Positions 25,000 through 36,773 of a stretch of 64,000 nucleotides of DNA are shown here, one piece after another. The stretch spans positions 868,001-932,000 of the forward strand of contig JAAVVG010000008.1 of assembly GCA_012976225.1 (NCBI GenBank), in the 5' to 3' direction. The position numbers and the translations under genes were made by a program. Below the pieces are notes generated by a model. That model worked only from the letters and a program-made list of their open reading frames with translations, was not told where the DNA came from and made no database searches. The stretch is from Golubevia sp. BC0850 (taxonomy: Eukaryota; Basidiomycota; Exobasidiomycetes; Golubeviales; Golubeviaceae). Positions within the stretch are counted from its first letter, which is position 1, and the number at the start of each line of letters is the position of its first letter.

Positions 25000-27054
25000 T
25001 CAGACCCACTCGACTGCCTCGAGACCTTCAACATTCTCCTCCAGCCAAGTGATCGTAGCCTCGTCTGCTCTCACTGGAATGCCGATGTCCAGACTGGTGA
25101 TCTTCGAACGTGGCTGAGGAGATCCAAACGCTGACTCCTCCCCAGAAGCCGGCGCCTCTGAAGCTTGGAGAAGACCGTTGGCGATGGATGTGACTTGTCC
25201 TGATGAGCATCCCTTCGAACATGCCATCCTGGAGCCAACCAATGCGGCTAGATCCTGACCGTCGATCACAGCAGATGCCGAGAAGACATTGAGACGTTCT
25301 AACCTGATGACCTCCAATCCTAAGAGCGGTATGCTCTCCCGAAAGCCTGCTCAAACCCCCTCCCTAGAGAACGGTGTCAGAAGTTGTACTAATTGCTCGT
25401 AGAAGATGGAATGAGTAGAAGACGAAGCGTAGAGAGAGAGAGCCCACAGTGTTGACCAGTCCTTGATTGATTCGACGAGCGCAGAAGCGGCTGCTTTGGC
25501 AGACACGCGTTCGGGGATATGAAGGTCGCACAGAAGGAGCTGCTCGAGAGAAGACGTGGTGCTGAGGAAAGAGAGATCTTGTAGTTTTGGGTGATCAAGT
25601 TCAAGACTTCTCAGTCTTGGTGCGTTGAGACTATTGAAGAAGAGGCTTGAGTCACTTGTCTGGGTCGATTTTGGAGGCGGATCGAGGTAGAGATAAGTAA
25701 GGTTGGGCAGATTCATCGGTGGAATGTTGTCGACTTGACTGCTCTCTCCCATACGTAGACGTACTTCTTCTAATCTTGAACTTGACGGCAGAAGCTTCAC
25801 AATCCAGGCCGAAGTGAGCTCAGTGCTGCTGATGATGACCTTTCTTGCTCCTTGAAGACGTTCTAAGAGAGCATCGTTGCATGCCAAGTTCTCATCTCCT
25901 GATCTCCAGTCCAAAGTATCCAGTGAAGCTTTCCAAGTCAACGAGTATCCAAGGGTTGTCTTGACTCTGTTGGGGAGAATGATTCCTCTACCCGTCCTGG
26001 ACGAGCTTAGGAAAGAGATTCCGTTGCTTTCAACCGCTACCTCATGAATCAGCTTGCACAGATCTCCTTGATGAGCTACAGAGAGAACCTGAGACTCTTG
26101 GATGATTTCTTGATGAGGTTTACCAGTCGTTTTCGTAGAGGAGGATCCAGATTGTCATCGAATTCCAACTCCATTCTTCGAATAGATTCCTTGCTCCGTT
26201 GGCTGAAGATCTGCAGCCCCTTGCAGATCTGCTCTCCTTTTCCTTCCATCCTGAAGTTACGAAAGCGTTCTGAGGACCCGTCGATCGAGTCTTTCCACGC
26301 CTTGGAGACGGACATCGATTTAAGAAGAGAAGGAGCATCGGCGAAGGAGAAGAGCTTGAGGAAGAGGTCGGGAGAGACTCGCTCGAAACGGCTCTTCTTC
26401 TCTCTGGCTGCTGAAGCTTCGACTTCCTTAGCTAGATCTTCGTAGTCGATGAAGTGAAGATGGTCGGAACCCTCAGTCTTCTTCTGCTGCTTTCTGGCTA
26501 GTTTGAATTGGTGAAGAGCCAGCCTGAGGTAGGCGAATCCGGCTCGAGAGTGAGTCCTGAAAATAGAGACTATGATCAAAAATCGTCAGAAAAGGTCCTT
26601 AGTGACATAGTGAGACCACAGAAGAGGCAAGAGAGAGCAGCCCGCTTGCAAACTCACTTAGGAGACTCTTCTCCTTCTCCGATGCCCTTTCCACAACTCT
26701 GACAGCCTTTTGAGGTTCGCCTCTGGAACCTAGACTCTTGCTCCTCATCACTAATAGTTGAACAGAGTCGATAGTCTCGGAGTCGATCATCTGGATTGAG
26801 AAGGACTGGAGTCAGAAGATGGATACAAGAATAGGGCAAACCCAGGCAGAACGAACACTCAATCAAGTAATCTCTTCGATCCAATCTCGTTTGCTTACCT
26901 TGGTACACATCTCTTCCGTAGTCTTGTAATTCAATCTGTCCAAAGCATGTTGAGCTTCCTGTAGTTTGAGAGCCTGTTGTTGTTCTGAAGTGATGCTGCG
27001 TTTGGCTGATGGTTCTTCCGATTGAGAGGAGTCTTAATTGGCTCTCTTTGTCAT
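25000..27054 (-). pseudogene. TPR/F-box/LRR gene copy A, broken (Dia2/Pof3-like layout)
   Basis: Exons by comparison with its paralogs: 27054-26899 (MTKRAN start), 26790-26658, and 26556 onward. The first two exons and the start of exon 3 form TPR-like helices (HALDRLNYKTTEEMCTK; KAVRVVERASEKEKSLL). An F-box follows (ERVSPDLFLKLFSFADAPSL), then leucine-rich repeats to the C-terminus LEAVEWV. Dia2 and Pof3 have this TPR, F-box, LRR order and act in SCF ligases. Breaks: TAA as codon 7 (27034-27036); an exon 2/3 phase mismatch; a one-base loss near 26079 giving TAG; TGA near 25352 where the 58-kb copy has CGA. Non-functional as a whole, though the F-box exon could still be made from a later ATG. 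Confidence 0.8.
25634..26467. repeat. 834-bp block identical to 51795-52628
   Basis: Read line by line, this block of copy A matches copy B without a single difference (offset 26161), while both flanks diverge clearly. It covers the F-box exon and part of the leucine-rich region, and includes the shared frameshift. Confidence 0.85.
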
Positions 27055-27662
27055 CTTGAAAGGGTGATTACTAGTATCAGTGAATGACGCTTGAGCTTTG
27101 AACGATTTTTAATAGCAACTGGGAAAGAGAGCGAAAGACTGAGAAGTCAGGAAGGAAGAATGGAAGATGCATAAAAAGTCGCATGACCCGCATCTCTTTA
27201 TCCTCTCCTCTTGACCACTCTACGCTTCAAATCTTCTCTTTCTCCTCTCTTGTCAGTTCAAGACTAAGTGCAGTACTATTTGGAAGCGCTCTCGATCCCC
27301 TCATTTCCGAGTTCAATCTCCCCATCAATCTTTGCCCTCGCAGTCGATCAAGTTTAATAGATGATGTACCTCTCTCTTGCTGAACTTCTTCTTGTCCCAA
27401 ACGGGATGAGCCGTCTATATCGAGTTAGTATGCCCCTTCCTGGATGATCACGAAAGAGTAAAATTCAGAGCAATCTAACACTTTTCTCCCTTCCTTCTGC
27501 TATCAGACAATCAGGTGCAAGAAATCGGTATATTAGAAAGATGGAAAACTTGATTGTACTAGTACACGAAAAGATCTCCGAGAAAAGGTTTGATGTGACC
27601 TTCAAAAAGGAAGCTTGATCGATCTGTTCGACCTCTCCACTCAAGCGCCTTCCTCATCTCTT
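27055..27662. other. Intergenic: copy A upstream and SPT20 3' flank
   Basis: About 600 bp holding the former promoter side of F-box copy A and the 3' flank of SPT20. The open frame at 27183-27383 has no supporting feature, and nothing else is visible. Confidence 0.45.
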
Positions 27663-30600
27663 CTACTGGCCGCCTCCCCATTGACCATATCCCTGCTGCT
27701 GCTGCTGTCCGTTTCCAAAGTAAGGTACACCTCCATTCATATTCATCCCCATCATATTCTGACTACCAAAGCCATTCATCCCAGGATTCTGGTTTGGTAA
27801 AGGCATTCCGTTCCCTTGATTGCTCATTGGAAACCCATTTATTCCCATGTTGTTATTATTCATCCCTTGATTGTTCATTGGGAAGCCATTCATTCCCATA
27901 TTATCAGGCATAAAGGCATTGTTGTTATAACCATTGATATTGAAATTCTGATGACCTTGTTGAGGTGAACCGAATTGAGGAGCTTGGTTTTGAAATCCTT
28001 GATTCTGATTATTAAACTGTTGTATTTGCTGCTGTTGAAATTGAGGCAAAAGAGGAGGGGGTTGCTGTTGTTGCATCTGCTGATTAAAATTAGTAGGAAT
28101 CTGATGTCCCAAAGAAGGACTTGAACTCATTCCCATCCCACCATTTCTAACATTAGAATTCACGTTGGGATTTCCATTCGCTTTGACGACTCCACTGAAA
28201 GTAGAAGTAGAAGAGCTAACAGAATCATTTCGAACCTTAGCGTTCTTCGCTTTCTCTTCTTTCAATTCCTTTGCAGTTGACTTCTTTTTCTTCTTACCAG
28301 CAGCTGTCGTAGGAGCTGGAGAATCAGCTTCAGCTTCCACCTTCGCAGGTGGAGCTTCTTCTTTCTTCTTGCCTTTTCCTTTAGTCTTCCCTTTAGCAGC
28401 AGTAGTAGCCACCGCTTCGCCCGCCTTCTTCTTCTTTCCTTTGCCAGTAGCCTTCGGAGCGGAAGTTGAAGTATTCGGAGTATCGACGTTAGGAGAATCG
28501 GCTGCTTCAGGAGAACCGAAATTTGAAGGAGAGAAAGCTGAAGGGGGAGGAGATCCTTGCCCAGTAGTGGTTGCTACCGATTGTTCTCTTTCGTTTGCTT
28601 TCTTCTTCTTCTTTGGAGGGGCTTTCTTCTTGGGAGCTGACGTCTCAGCGGCTGAAGCTTGAGGCGGCGGCTGAGGTTGAGACTGATCATGCATTTGGTG
28701 AGGATTCGATAGTTCTGGAAGATTAGAGTTGATGTTGAGATTGTTGGCCATTCCTTCCGGAGGCAGGTTTGGATTCGAGGATTGATTGGCCATAGAGTGA
28801 CCATTGACATTGGCTGTTCGATTGACTTCTGGATTGGAATTTGAAGATCCTTCGGCTGGTTTTCCAGATCGCCAACTTTCGATGAAAGCCATTCGACCGA
28901 AACTGAGAGGAGAGGAGAAGGAAGAAGGAGAAAGCCGCAAAGAGATCGAGTCGAGACGATCGAGGAAAAGAGAACAGAAGATAAGAAACATTGCCAGTTT
29001 GATCCTCTGCTCTTTTTTGACAATCTCTCAGTCGAGATCAACTCCTCAAGGCATTACTCACGTCGGCACAAAGTTACTCCTAGCTTCGTTCTGATTTCCC
29101 GAAATCTCAGAACTATCCATTCCTTTCTGGCTCTCATTAGGCTCTTTCATCTTGCTTTTGCCTTTTCCAATTCCATCTCCATCTCCAACTCCACTTCCAC
29201 CAGAATAAGTTCCCTTGCTCATGAAACCCATAATCCTCTCCCTTCGTTTCTTTTCTTTCTCTTCTTCTTCCATTTCTAAACTGTTGAAACCTCGTTTTTT
29301 AGAATGAGGATCTCTATTGAGTGGTAAAGCAGAAGTAGAGGAAGTTTGATAAGACGAAGGTAAAGCTGTTGCAGATAACATCAAGTTCGCTATTCGAGTT
29401 GCTGATGGATCTGGAGAGAGGCAAAGAGGCGGCGAAGTCAGTGCCTTTCAAGAGAGAAAGAAAGAAAGAAAGGAGAAGGAAAGAAAGGAGTAGATGAGGT
29501 CTAAGTCAGAAATAGGTTCGATCTGATAGAGCTCAGAAAAGCTCAAATGTATGCCACTCCTTTATCCAATCTCTCAAAGCGATCTCCATTCTCCTTTCTC
29601 CTTCTCAAACCCCCCTTTGATCTCATTCTCAGCTCACCAAAACTTTACTCTCAACCTCCAACTCATCCAAATCAGTCCAATTGCCTCCTAAACTTTCATC
29701 CAGAAGTTTCAAATCCAAATAAATTGACTCTTGGGTTGGATGAAGAACGATCCTATAGATCTCAGGTCCAGAGGAAGATTCTCCACTATTGTTTGAGGAG
29801 CTTGGATCTGAGAATTGATTAGAAGAAGACCCATAATGACCTGCTAAAGATCTAGTACTGAAAGTTGGATTGATGGAGGAAGAAGTTGAAGAGGAAGGCT
29901 CTGGATGTGATGGTTTAGGTCTGTGATCATGGATTTCAATTATGAGACAGCCTGAAGATGATAGAGGTGAGAGATGCCAGATGATTGTTGGGGATATTTG
30001 GAGATTAGAGAAGGATGAGGATGAGATGGAGAACTGGAAGGATTGCAGCTTATTCTTCTAGAAGCTCTGCTTTGGGGTCTGATACGACCGAAACCTGAAT
30101 GAATGATCATCAAAGCGCATAATCTATCGATCTCATAGTGCCTTAAAGCTCTCGAAATCTTGCTGTGTAATTCCAGAGCTTTGGTACTCTCGAGCTGCTC
30201 CTTCTTCCTTGAGCTTCAGCCCACTTTGCCTTGGACTGGCCTCGGTAGATCCGAATATGATTCATCTGAAACAGTCTGTCTGTTTCCGTGACCAGCTCTT
30301 CTCCCACTGATGCTATGATTGAGCTGTTCCCGCCTGTCTTTCCTTCCGTCCTCTATCCCACCTCTGTCTGCTCCGTTCCTTCAACTGAGGCCCCTAGTCC
30401 AGTCATAGTTTTATCAAAGCATTGCATGCCTTGATCGACTGTTGCACCTAAGATCGCCCTCACTTCTAGAGTCTCCCAAGGTCGAAGCCCCCTCTCCACC
30501 ACCTTCCAGCCAGGCCACTCTCGAGCCACTCACCCTCGAAGAACACCACTCCAGCCTCATTAAACAAGTCCAACAAGTCGACAGGAACTCTCTGTTCTCT

Positions 30601-30952
30601 AATAGCTCTCAAGAAGCACTGTTCCATAAGAAGAGTTGATGGAGATTAGCTCTCCCTCTATCATCTGGTGCCCTTCACCTTCTCACTCACCTTGACAGGT
30701 CCATCAGGTAACAAGATCCCGTTCTATACGATCACATCCAAGTAGAGTAAGCCCAAATTTAGTCACAGGGCTAATAAAGACGGCGACAAGAAGCTAGAAG
30801 ATTAAGGTGCGATCGACCTGCAAACTCACCTGCTCGAACCTAACATGATTAACATGTAAATGTAAGATTAAACTTGAAGGTTCCTTTCTATGTCGCTTCA
30901 AGACTTGCCTTGAAGTTCTTGAAAGGTTGTACACTGACGCAGTTGTCGCCAT
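27663..30952 (-). CDS. SPT20: SAGA complex subunit Spt20
   Basis: Spt20 is a structural subunit of the SAGA histone acetyltransferase and TBP-delivery complex in the nucleus. Exons: 30952-30830, 30723-30691 (33 nt), 30618-30534, 29951-29638, 29444-29062, 28902-27663; all phases agree; 2178 nt, 725 aa. The Spt20 domain occupies about residues 15-260: VLKRHRKEPSSLILHLHVNH, then NGILLPDGPVK in the microexon, REQRVPVDLLDLFNEAGVVF, GCLIIEIHDHRPKP, YRIVLHPTQESIYLDL, and SPPLCLSPDPSATRIANLML. The large last exon encodes Lys-rich clusters and a Gln/Asn/Met-rich tail with a repeated NGFPMNNQG unit, as is common in this family. The intron between exons 3 and 4 is 582 nt, the longest I placed. Confidence 0.92.
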
Positions 30953-31854
30953 ATGATCGGATGGAGGATGGATGCTCAACCTAAAGGTGTTGGTCGGGCG
31001 GGAAGAGAGAGAGAGATACATGGAGCACTTAGCGAATTTTCATCCCTGACTTTCGAGTCCACTGGAAATGCTCAACAAACAATCTGGTTCATAAAGAAAA
31101 TAGAATCAATGTCTCTTCTTTTAAAGAACCAACGGAATTCTGCAGCCTGACTTCCAGAGTCTCGCCTCTCCTCTCCGCCTTCTTCTCTTCTCCCCTTCGT
31201 CTCTCCCTTCTCACATATTTGGCTCTACTTCAAGCTTCAACCTTCTAGCTTCTGACACTTTCACGATTCGCCATTGAGATCCAGTGTCTTTTATTCTCTA
31301 CAGCCCATCCGCCCTCAAGGTAAAATGGAGTCCCATTCAAGTCTTCCGTCTCGCTATCACCAAAACGAGGAGAACAGCCTAGACTGAACGAAATTCTTCA
31401 CAGACCCTACTTTCTGGAGATAGACGAAGATAAAAAGTTGGCCGAGATGAAGAGGTAAAATCGAAACTGTTGAGTGTTGATCAAATCCTGGCAAATAGAC
31501 CCTACGCGCTGATCCCTTCTCATGGCGATTGAGGGTGAGGTATGAGTTGATTTCCTCTTGCAATTCAAATTTCGTCAAATCCCAGCTGACTTCAGTTCTG
31601 GACTTCAAACCTTGTCATCTTGACAACCCTTTAGAAATCCTACTTATCTATTCGTCCTCTCTTCTCTTCCCTTTTCTCTTCCCTTTTCTCTTTCTTCTCG
31701 CAAAACGACCACTTTTTCAGCGCCCGCCCGTTTCTCCCTCTCCTGAAGCAGCTTCCAGGTTATCTTCTGAAGGCCCGATAAGGAAGGATTCGGGCATCCT
31801 CTTCACTTTCCCAAATCTCTCCGTCTCGTCCAAGTCGCCTTCTCTTCCACGGCC
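30953..31854. promoter_or_regulatory. Divergent upstream region of SPT20 and the Ser-rich gene
   Basis: The two start codons face away from each other 902 bp apart. A long CT-rich tract at about 31655-31735 lies shortly before the serine-rich ORF and probably belongs to its promoter or leader. No coding frame is supported. Confidence 0.4.
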
Positions 31855-34800
31855 ATGTCTTCTTCAGTTCCGTTCCCATCTCTCCAAGGTGAACCTTCAA
31901 ATGACTCCTTATCGAATCATCACCCTTCAAATTCCAATCAGTTCAATAAGACCTCTCCGACTAGAACTCACAATCATACCACTTCAGTTTCTTCGACCAA
32001 ATCCAAAACGCAATTTCCGCACCTCTCTCGAAAGTCAAGCCTTCTCTACTCCAAATCTGTTCAAAGGAAGTTGAATTTCTGGGAAAGTAAGGAAGAGGGA
32101 GAGCAAGTTCGAGAGTCAATGGAGGCTGGAAATCAAAGTGACGGAGATAATTTACCAGTAGGAAGGATCTCAGCTAGAAGGATTAGCTCTTATCTCAAGA
32201 ATCTGGATTGGGAGGATTCAAATCAAGGAGATGAGAATCAAGAACGTAATCTGGAGAACAACAGTAGAGGTAGGATCAGAAGCCTTCCAGGGATGCTTGA
32301 CCTTCATTCAACTTTAAATCCTGATCGACAACGGTCTGAATCTTCCAGATCGTTGGATTCGAGCTTGTCGAGAAAGAGAAGACCTGTTGGAGGTAGAAAG
32401 GGAAGCTCTAGTTCTAGTTTCTACTCTTTCGTTTTGTTAGATGAACCAATGAAGACCTCAAAGACTCAAAATGAGGACATTGGACATAGAGCCAATTCAT
32501 TGCTTTTGCAATCTCTTGGAGCTCCGGTTGAGAGGATCCAAGATCGAGATGATGGAGAACTAGATTGGACATTGGATCTAGGGATGGAAGGAAGCTCTAA
32601 TGATTTACACTTGAGATCTAGGTTTAGCTCCGCTTCAACTTCAGGAAGAGGGACTTTTGGGCATTACGCTGATGATGAAGATGGCGGACGAACATCAGAT
32701 CAAGAGACTTTTGAATCTGGAGTCATTAGAAATAGTGAAGGAGATCACGAGAGAATTCGATACGTCAACATTCCTTCTACTCCAACTTCCTTTAGACCCT
32801 CAGATCAACTCAGAGCTTCTACATTACGAAAGATAAGCTTCTCGAACTTCAAGAACCTGATGAAAAGAGAGGAGAGCGAAAATGAAGAACGAGACGAATT
32901 CCCAATGGAGACTTTTAGACCTTTCAATTCATCTTCTCTAGATTTCGACAGCTCAGTTTTAGGTTCACCGCTTTCGATCTCAACTCCAACTCCAAGTTCA
33001 TCAACTGCCAGAATCTCATCTTCCATTCGGTCTCAATTCTCAAGTCCGTCAACTCAAATGTCCCCGACTCCTACATCTCACAGAAGATTCAAGTCCTTCG
33101 GTTCTTCCACTTTGAGTAGCATCTCACCTCAGTCACTGTTACTTTCGAACCGTAAAGGAGATGATTCAGGAGCTCCAAGAGAAAAGACGCGTCAACGTTC
33201 AAGTACTACTCCTTCCATTTATGACTTCTTCTCTAGCCTCTCAAAAGAAACCTCAACTTCTAAAGTCCCTAATCTTACCCTTTTTGAAAGTTCAGAATCG
33301 TCCCCTAGATCCGCTAGATTCCCGAGCTTTCTCTCTAGCCCTAAGACTCAAACTTCACCTGCAACTCGATTTCCAACTCATCCTAGACCTCAAGCAAACA
33401 TCAACAGTCTTCGCAAATCTAGATCGGATGATCTTTTAAGTGGAAAGTTTTTCTTCAATGATGAGGATTCCGGTACTAGAGCTTTTAGACCTCCTTTCGA
33501 TGACCCAGACCCGTTCGCTAGAAGACCTACTTTTCCAGATTCAGTCTCGACTTCAAGCTCCTATCAGAGGTTTGGTTCAAATCTAGAGGAAACAGTTTCT
33601 CCTCCAGCTCAACGTCCATCTTCAGAATTCAAGAATTCTCAACCAATTACCCCTAGACTTTCGTCTCCCATTTCATTACTTCCAACTGCAAGTAAGAGGC
33701 TAGCATCGCCTCTCAGACCCGGGGATTCAGGTTCTGACGGCTTAGATCCGGTTTGCAGATCCAACTTCAGCCGAGAAAACAGAAGCTCTTCGAGCTTTTC
33801 GATTCCAAGTATTCCCGACGAACTCTTCACACCTCCTAGTCGACCAAGCTCTTACTGGCGAAGGAACTCTCAACTTGGATCGTCCCCCAGAACTCCAATG
33901 GAAGGAGTTGGAGCTTTTGAGACTACTCACTCAACTGCGGTTGGGAAAGGAGACTCGAATGGAAAGAGATCTTCCTTGGGATACCGAACGACGCCGTCTT
34001 GGGGGATGGGAAATCGGGAGAGGGTTTCAAAACCAGTAGAATCGGTCGAAGAGACTCCAACTCCTCAGGATCTAAGTCATCTGAATAAATTTGATCATAA
34101 CCATAATTCTACTGCTTCTGTCTCGAAAAGAGGTATTGGAAAGGTGGAGGAAAGAGAGTTTAAAGGAAGTGGGAATGCTGAAGTAAAGGTGGAATTCGAA
34201 GAAAATGATTTAGATCTAGCATTACTCAGCTTAGAGGATCTAAAGAAAGCTAGGAGTGAAGAGAGAATAGGAGATGGGACAGTAAAGGAAAGTCCAAGAC
34301 TCGAGGAGAAAAAATTGACTGGAACGTTAAAACCTTCTAGAAGTTGGGATTGTTTCAAAGCAAACTCTCACTTCCAATCTCAACCTGAATTTCAAAAAAG
34401 AACTTCAATTGCAAACAACCCTTCAGAGGTACAGATCCTGGGAAAGAAGAAAGTGCGATCGGTGGCAACTCAGACCGATTTTGATTCGCCCAGTCAACAA
34501 GATCAAAAGATCGTCTTCCCAACCCTCAAGAGCCATTCAAGAAGCTCAATCTATGTTTCTGGAAAGCAAGATCATCCAGTTCGGATGCCATCTCCCTCCC
34601 CTAGGATCAAGCTCAAATCCACTCCGAAGCCTCGAACCAAGACTCAAAGCTTCTTCAACGTTCGTTCAACTCAGTCAGCAGAACTAGGTAGACTTCCAGC
34701 TCCTCAACCTCAGAAGATTAGACAGTCTCTCAGCAAGTTTGATGTTTCGAATGATGTAAAGCAATTGGAGGACAACCCAGAGACTTCGAAAGGTCGTGAA

Positions 34801-34863
34801 GATCTAAGAACAAGGTTAAAGAGTTTCGGTCAAAGAATGAGGCTCACTACTAGTAGAAAGTGA
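31855..34863 (+). CDS. Large serine-rich protein of unknown function, one exon
   Basis: An uninterrupted ATG frame of 1002 codons. The protein is rich in Ser, Pro, Arg and Thr and mostly low-complexity, with many basic-Ser patches (SRKRRPVGGRKGSSSSSF) that look like kinase or 14-3-3 sites. I see no membrane segment, signal peptide or enzyme motif. The C-terminus is more ordered and basic (LKSFGQRMRLTTSRK). Short islands such as KISFSNFKNLMKREE and SRSWDCFKANSHF could be binding motifs. The length of the frame, in a region where other frames close often, supports a real gene. It is intronless, unlike most neighbours. A cytoskeletal or polarity scaffold is conceivable, but nothing in the sequence proves it. 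Confidence 0.75.
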   Translation: MSSSVPFPSLQGEPSNDSLSNHHPSNSNQFNKTSPTRTHNHTTSVSSTKSKTQFPHLSRKSSLLYSKSVQRKLNFWESKEEGEQVRESMEAGNQSDGDNLPVGRISARRISSYLKNLDWEDSNQGDENQERNLENNSRGRIRSLPGMLDLHSTLNPDRQRSESSRSLDSSLSRKRRPVGGRKGSSSSSFYSFVLLDEPMKTSKTQNEDIGHRANSLLLQSLGAPVERIQDRDDGELDWTLDLGMEGSSNDLHLRSRFSSASTSGRGTFGHYADDEDGGRTSDQETFESGVIRNSEGDHERIRYVNIPSTPTSFRPSDQLRASTLRKISFSNFKNLMKREESENEERDEFPMETFRPFNSSSLDFDSSVLGSPLSISTPTPSSSTARISSSIRSQFSSPSTQMSPTPTSHRRFKSFGSSTLSSISPQSLLLSNRKGDDSGAPREKTRQRSSTTPSIYDFFSSLSKETSTSKVPNLTLFESSESSPRSARFPSFLSSPKTQTSPATRFPTHPRPQANINSLRKSRSDDLLSGKFFFNDEDSGTRAFRPPFDDPDPFARRPTFPDSVSTSSSYQRFGSNLEETVSPPAQRPSSEFKNSQPITPRLSSPISLLPTASKRLASPLRPGDSGSDGLDPVCRSNFSRENRSSSSFSIPSIPDELFTPPSRPSSYWRRNSQLGSSPRTPMEGVGAFETTHSTAVGKGDSNGKRSSLGYRTTPSWGMGNRERVSKPVESVEETPTPQDLSHLNKFDHNHNSTASVSKRGIGKVEEREFKGSGNAEVKVEFEENDLDLALLSLEDLKKARSEERIGDGTVKESPRLEEKKLTGTLKPSRSWDCFKANSHFQSQPEFQKRTSIANNPSEVQILGKKKVRSVATQTDFDSPSQQDQKIVFPTLKSHSRSSIYVSGKQDHPVRMPSPSPRIKLKSTPKPRTKTQSFFNVRSTQSAELGRLPAPQPQKIRQSLSKFDVSNDVKQLEDNPETSKGREDLRTRLKSFGQRMRLTTSRK

Positions 34864-36773
34864 GATGCAAAGATCTGTTCGAAGAAGGTCAAAATCGTAT
34901 TCTCAACTCTGTTACTTTCTTCTGACTTCGACATCAAGCAAGGCGTCCAGCCAGCAGCCAGAACAGCCAGACCCGCCTTGCCTTCATCTTCTTCATCTCC
35001 AAATCCTCTAGCTTCTCCGTCAAGGTTCTCCTTCCCCGTTTCCCATTCGTGATTTCCTGGTTCTTTTCTTCTTGCCCAATTCCTCTTCTCTCAACTTTCG
35101 ATCCGTCGGTCCCGCTTTGTTTCGTTCTCACACCACAAGCTCATTGTTCCTTTTTTCTGCTTTTCCATCCACTTTCATTGTTTCGTGTCATTCTACCAAA
35201 TCCTGTTCTTTCTTCGTCTTTCTCGCTCTCGTTTGACTCAAACTTCTCCAAGGAGACCCACGCTCGTTTAAAGTTTTCCTCCCCGTTTCTATTCGTCTCT
35301 CTTTCTCGCCGACTTTTCTTTTCACTTTGTCTTTCTCTACTCTCCCTCCTGATCTCTAGAAGTTTTGTGGCTTTCCCTTGATACGATTTTAGTCGCATCA
35401 TGTCGAACCTAGTTCTCTCCAACATTTCGTACTAATACCATCTACACTCATCTCCTCATAGAAATTTGATAGCAATACATTTCCGAGTCTCTTTGATCCA
35501 AATATGCGTTTTACCAGGTTGAAATGATGTGTGGATATGCAGGAGAGAAGACCAAACGAGGATTCGTCGATTCACTTCAGACTTATTGATCTCACTCGTC
35601 GAGTACTGATAATTTCTTGGAGGGAACTTTGTCATCGCCTAGCCTTTACATTGAGAAACGAAGATTAGATGATCTGAAGTGAAAGAAGTTCAGAAGAGAG
35701 AAGCTTGAGGAGAGCTCGGGGAACGACATCTGCGACTTTGAAAGGAAAAGAGAGGAGAGAGCCAAATATACTCTCAAGTCGTCATGCTTCCTCGAAATAA
35801 GCGCTTGTAATATGAGAGCTGACGCAGTTGAAAGCCGGTTTGTAATAGGCTTTGATATGTGAAGGGTAAAGAGAGAACGTTGACACGAGAGTGGGAGATC
35901 CTTGCTATTTCCTCTGCCATTTTCCCAAGACGTCTCCCTGCCCACTCTGTCTCTTTTGGATTTTAAGTTGTCGAGCCCTCCTCACTGAGGCCAAACTTTG
36001 AAGAAGAGGCTAAAGACCCTTGGCTCGAGACTAATTAGCTGCTTAGGAGCTCAACATTGCAGACTTCTCAGCCAGATGTTGACATTAGATACTTGAATAG
36101 CTCCTTCGGCATTCACGTATGCTAGAGATCTTCTCAGAGAGCAACGTCCTAATAAAGCCCTCTTCTTTCATTCTTTCATTCCTTCCTTTCCTCCCCCTCC
36201 ATCTTTCTCCTATCTCTTCCTCCGCGTGTTTGACTGCTCTGGCTCTGACCTGACCAAACCTTCTCCTGTCAACTTACTCTCCGACTTTCGCTTCTCTCAC
36301 TTGTGCCCCTTCCGATCTTCAAAGCCGGAGGAGGGTTTCCTAATCTATCCTGCTCGAAATCTATCTCATCAGGCTCCTTCGGGGTTGCTAGCTGATTGCG
36401 CGGACATTGCTGAGATGAGCTACGAGCGTTGCTTGAATGATAGTGGCACTTGAAAGATGGAGCTTTGAAGAGAAGGAAGTGAAGTACTATAGACAAGTAG
36501 TAGAAGACCTAAAGTTTTGTCAGCGAGGCCTTTCTCTTGTGAGACTTGAGGCTAAGACCCTTTGAATCGGATCTGAAATTATATGAATCTTACTGTAGAT
36601 TGATTGGAGGAGAAGAAGATGAATCAAATGACGATCAGGCGAGAAGTCAACCTATTTCTTCTTTCAGTTTGCCTCTTTCCTCCTGAGCAAGCAAGACCAA
36701 CAAATCTCTCTTTTTGCTCTTTCCTTCAAGAACTTTAAGGACGACCTCAATCACCTACAATCAATCCCTCAAG
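34864..36773. other. 1.9-kb gap with no supported gene
   Basis: Pyrimidine-rich on the plus strand around 34.95-35.45 kb, which creates open but low-complexity frames on both strands. None has splice support, homology or convincing codon use. The right end holds the upstream region of F-box copy C. Confidence 0.45.

Noticed and set aside
34934-36496. Open frames in the 1.9-kb gap
   Set aside because: They are created by CT-rich sequence, give Phe/Ser/Leu-rich low-complexity products, and agree with no neighbour.
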